Part shown: piece by piece, positions 60,721 through 64,000 of the stretch
How positions within the stretch are numbered: the first letter of the stretch is position 1
Layout of the letters: each line of letters starts with the position of its first letter
From: Chiridota heheva
Lineage: Eukaryota > Echinodermata > Holothuroidea > Apodida > Chiridotidae
Reading direction: 5' to 3'
NCBI GenBank assembly: GCA_020152595.1
Contig: JAIGNY010000196.1
Coordinates: forward strand, 1,680,001-1,744,000
DNA: 64,000 bases
Program-made: the position numbers and the translations under genes
Notes under the pieces: model-generated
What the model was told of the DNA's origin: nothing
Seen by the model: only the letters and a program-made list of their open reading frames with translations
The model's database searches: none

Positions 60721-62079
60721 GTAGTCTGGTGAAATAACCACCTCACTCAGTAGGGCACTACTTGCAAGGCAATACTTGCATACTGAGTGAGACAATGCAT
60801 AATACACTCGTAATGTTGAAAACCACTCAGACAACAACAAATAATAATCATGAAATGAAAACCCTTCTCAAAACTGACAAAAGTACTTACAAGCTATGAT
60901 TTTGATTTCATTAGCGTCTTGAAATTTTAAAATATCTTTTAAACTAAGTTACAAATGAAATGATGAACATTTTGTAAGTAAATAACATCTGAATTACGGA
61001 AGAAATGACATTCTGACCACTTTGTACTTCCCTCACTTATGGAAACGTATTCACACTAAATGCACTAATGTGTGCGTACGTATCACCAGAGTGCGCTGGC
61101 ACTGCTATTTTGAAAATGTTCGTCAGTAAATGCATGCAGTGTTTGATTTAATGCTATACGCACATTGACTTCACCATCGCTCTATTGTTCAACAACTTTT
61201 TAACTAATTAGATACATCCATCCAAGGCGCTGTTTGAAAATAAGTCAGTATAACGAAGGCTCTTATACAAAACGTAACTTTTCAGTTTCCTTTATTAAAC
61301 TCACGCACAAAATATAAGTGAACGTCTCAATATAGTATCATTGCATATATCTATTTATTTTGTATTACGTAAAAGTGATCCATGACGATAAACGGCTTTG
61401 TCAAAAGTTGATCTGCGATCGTCGCGGAAAGGCCTAGTTTTTCTAGCACATAGTCGAAATTCATCTACCCTTCTATGATAAGCCAATGCAGCAGTTTAAA
61501 CTTATGAAGTATATAGCATTTTCTGACTTGTGTATAGCAGCCATGTAGCGGCTATAGCGTATACTGCAGTCAGATGTTATCTGATCAGATGTTATCTGAC
61601 TATAAGTAGTCAAGCCAATTAAGGTTAAAGGTTTTATGACCACTATAAACAATATCAAGTGAGCAGTTGGTATTGGTTTTCTTATTTACTAAATAGCTTG
61701 AAGCCAGAGCAAACAGTACTTAGATACTTAAGTATTCAAGAAAGCAATCTAGATAAATGATGTTTGGTTATTAATGAAGGAATAGTCAGTTGAGAATAGG
61801 GAGTCTTGTCTAGTCATGGAAACACATGTGTGTGTCCAGGGGCCATCCGACCCCCCATGTGTGTCCAGGGGCCGCCTGACCCCCAACATATGTGTGTATC
61901 CAGGGGGCTGTTCGGGTCGAACAGTTAAAACTCTTCTGCAAACACCTATATGAACACTAAGCATGCTAAATCTTCTTCAAATAAATCATTCTCCATCAAG
62001 TAAAGTGAATTTTTAGAAGTAACTTTCAAATACAACTCAATAGCTTAAAACATATAGGCCAAGAAATGTAGTAATAAAA
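60721..62079. other. Upstream intron sequence with a short GC-rich tandem
   Basis: 61826-61905 has about three copies of TGTGTGTCCAGGGGCCGCC plus TGACCCCC. A hairpin-forming repeat is at 60742-60791. CpG-rich 61050-61160 vaguely resembles 19560-19830. No gene recognised. Confidence 0.5.
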
Positions 62080-62398
62080 GGGCAATAGAACAAAAAATGA
62101 GGGTGTAATTTTCTAGAGATTCAAAAATATTAAGCAAAGCTTTTTGACCCCAAAAGATTCTAAACAAAAACATTTTATTCCTTTAGTAGGCAAAGCAGGT
62201 CAATATTTGCAACATACCCAAAATAATGCTTCTGCTAACGGGTCTAGTCATGGGGGAGATTTGCCTACTGAAAGTGGGAGGGGGAACCACAAAATCATGC
62301 TAAGATGTAATCAATTACCATACAAGAGATACAAATAATGAAAAAGCGCCCTCTTTGCTCTCCTCAAATCCCACTGTTGGATCTAGTTCTCTTGTAAG
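62080..62398. repeat. Diverged relative of the 40543-40778 element with an extra segment
   Basis: AATGAGGGTGTAATTTTCTA then AAAATATTAAGCAAAGCTTT matches the other copy. The middle, 62268-62335, is the dispersed repeat also found at 1603 and 1768. Confidence 0.55.
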
Positions 62399-63000
62399 TA
62401 AATAGTGGTCATGAATATTCATTTTATGACAGAGAATAATGAAATAAATAAAATGGTGAACAAAGTCTTATTCTGTAAAGAAACAAAATACATTAATGAT
62501 TTGTTTTGGAAGTGAGCATGTGTGCTTTTTCTGTACAAGCCACTTTTATAAAGACTTTTACAATTTCAAAGCTCAAAGTTTGCAGAACAGAATAAAATAT
62601 GACAGTAGCTTCTTCATGCTTCAATTTGTGTTTTGTCCTCTCCTATACAACCTCTACTCTACTTGGATAAATCCCTGAAGTGTATGTTTCATTTAATTTG
62701 AAATTTGAATCCATGGAACTGAACAAAAAACACAAATGAGTTCATTATGACTTGACTTCTCTTTTCACCAAGACTAATGAATAGAGAGCTGCAAGTTTTT
62801 AATATCTTGGATGTGATACTAATGAGCTTTATTTTGTTCTATCCCTTTATGCTACGTCAATTAAGTCTGCAACAAGATCTGCTATTTTTAATTTCCAAGA
62901 AGTCAGCACTCCAAAACTAATTAATTCAAAATCGTTTCATGATGACAGATGAAATTAAGACATTTGAAAATGATTGAGAACAGCTTTTTCTGTTTAAAAT
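62399..63000. other. Upstream intron sequence, nothing recognised
   Basis: AT-rich non-coding sequence. Confidence 0.45.
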
Positions 63001-64000
63001 GTTTCATTGTGTCCTAATATATATTGCACTTTAACGCCAGATATCACTGACTCGATGCATTCTTTGTTGGATGATTTATACTAACTGGCATTGCATATTA
63101 TAAAATATGCTTAATAACATATATTTATAAGCCATGCCCACCATGTACATGTACATGATACATCAATAAAATAGAACCTGTTGACAACACTTTTTCAAGA
63201 TATTTTCATTTCTTTATTATGCCCCCACCCCATTTTAAGCGATATGCATGACATCACCACCAAAAACAATAGGGCATAAAAGCAGACAATGAGTTACCTG
63301 TGTACCACATACGACCTGTATCCAATGTAGTGTCCTTGAATTACTGTATTTACAAGCTCTTTTCAGCAAAACCTATTAAGCCCCGCCCACAATGATATTA
63401 ATGATATTCAGCTATTTTACACCATGAATATGTATATTTTAGCTAACAATATAAATATACCAAGTATGAATCAAAACAATCCTAAAGTTGTTAAAATATG
63501 AGCATTTGATGATTTTTACATTAAGCCCCGCCAACTCACTGATATGTATGACATCACCACCAAAACCAATAGGACACATATACCGACCATGGGCTATTTG
63601 TGTACCACATATGACACGATTCCAGTATATACTTCTTTAGATATTGTGTTTACCAGCTCTTTACAGCAAATTCATCTTAAGCCTCGCCTACTACGCATAT
63701 TAATGAAATTGAGCCTTATTTTATAATGAACACATACACACATATATTTATACCAAATATTGTTAAAATGAGCATTTCAAGATTTTTAAAAAGACTTTTT
63801 AACAAAATCATCTTAAGCCCCACCCATTATGCATATTAACGAAGTTCAACATTGTTGTACCATAAACATGTAAACACTAGCAAACAACATAATTACACTA
63901 AATATGAAACAAAACAGATATGTAGTTATTTAGATATGAACATTTCAAGAATTTAACATTAAGCCCGCCTACTCATTACTATGCACAACATCAATGCCAA
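63001..64000. repeat. Second cluster of the about 300-bp AAGCCCCGCC repeat, running off the window
   Basis: Units near 63353, 63655 and 63800 contain AGCTCTTTTCAGCAAAA, AAGCCCCGCCCAC, ATATTAATGA and GACATCACCACCAAAA. They are homologous to 54150-54990 in the same orientation. Confidence 0.85.

Overview
This is invertebrate nuclear DNA: AT-rich, one intron-rich gene on the minus strand, and introns filled with minisatellites and small transposons. The gene is the 3' end of a nesprin (SYNE1-type) gene. I reconstruct 13 exons with matching reading phases, giving the last 947 residues. They hold a run of spectrin repeats, an acidic Ser-rich linker with an LDWD motif, a transmembrane helix and a KASH tail ending in PPPT. 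The close match to vertebrate nesprin-1, together with the LINE and MITE types, suggests a marine invertebrate deuterostome, perhaps an echinoderm. The species is a guess; the gene identity is not. The exon feeding the first one seen here must lie beyond base 64000 or be too small to recognise.

Layout from low to high coordinate, against transcription. 40-640 is a three-part minisatellite downstream of the gene. 1304-1520 is the KASH exon. 2917-3089, 10229-13196 and 18741-19166 hold the exons for the adaptive segment, the last spectrin repeats and the linker. 33415-41011 holds six more spectrin exons, and 50389-50555 is the most upstream exon seen. Introns reach 14 kb. They carry a 43-bp array (7.3-8.0 kb), an 85-copy 42-bp array (13.8-17.4 kb), a 128-copy 62-bp array with 21-mer higher-order repeats (21.0-28.9 kb), smaller 33-, 43-, 45- and 76-bp arrays, and long (TA)n tracts.

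The mobile elements are mostly small non-autonomous DNA transposons. For many of them the terminal inverted repeats (TIRs) and target-site duplications (TSDs) can be read directly: hAT-like with 8-bp TSDs, piggyBac-like with TTAA, and one TA-flanked. There are also tRNA-derived SINEs and 3' ends of CR1/Jockey-like LINEs. No second host gene was found. The open frames inside the tandem arrays follow from unit length and are not genes.

Most worth following up: the 62-bp array presents about a hundred AATAAA-plus-GU-rich units on the strand antisense to the gene; the 42-bp array presents about 80 acceptor-like sites on the sense strand; a 77-nt pseudoexon with good splice sites would introduce a stop; the KASH tail has a Cys-Cys doublet at the SUN-bonding position; and one piggyBac-like family carries an internal tRNA-like segment.
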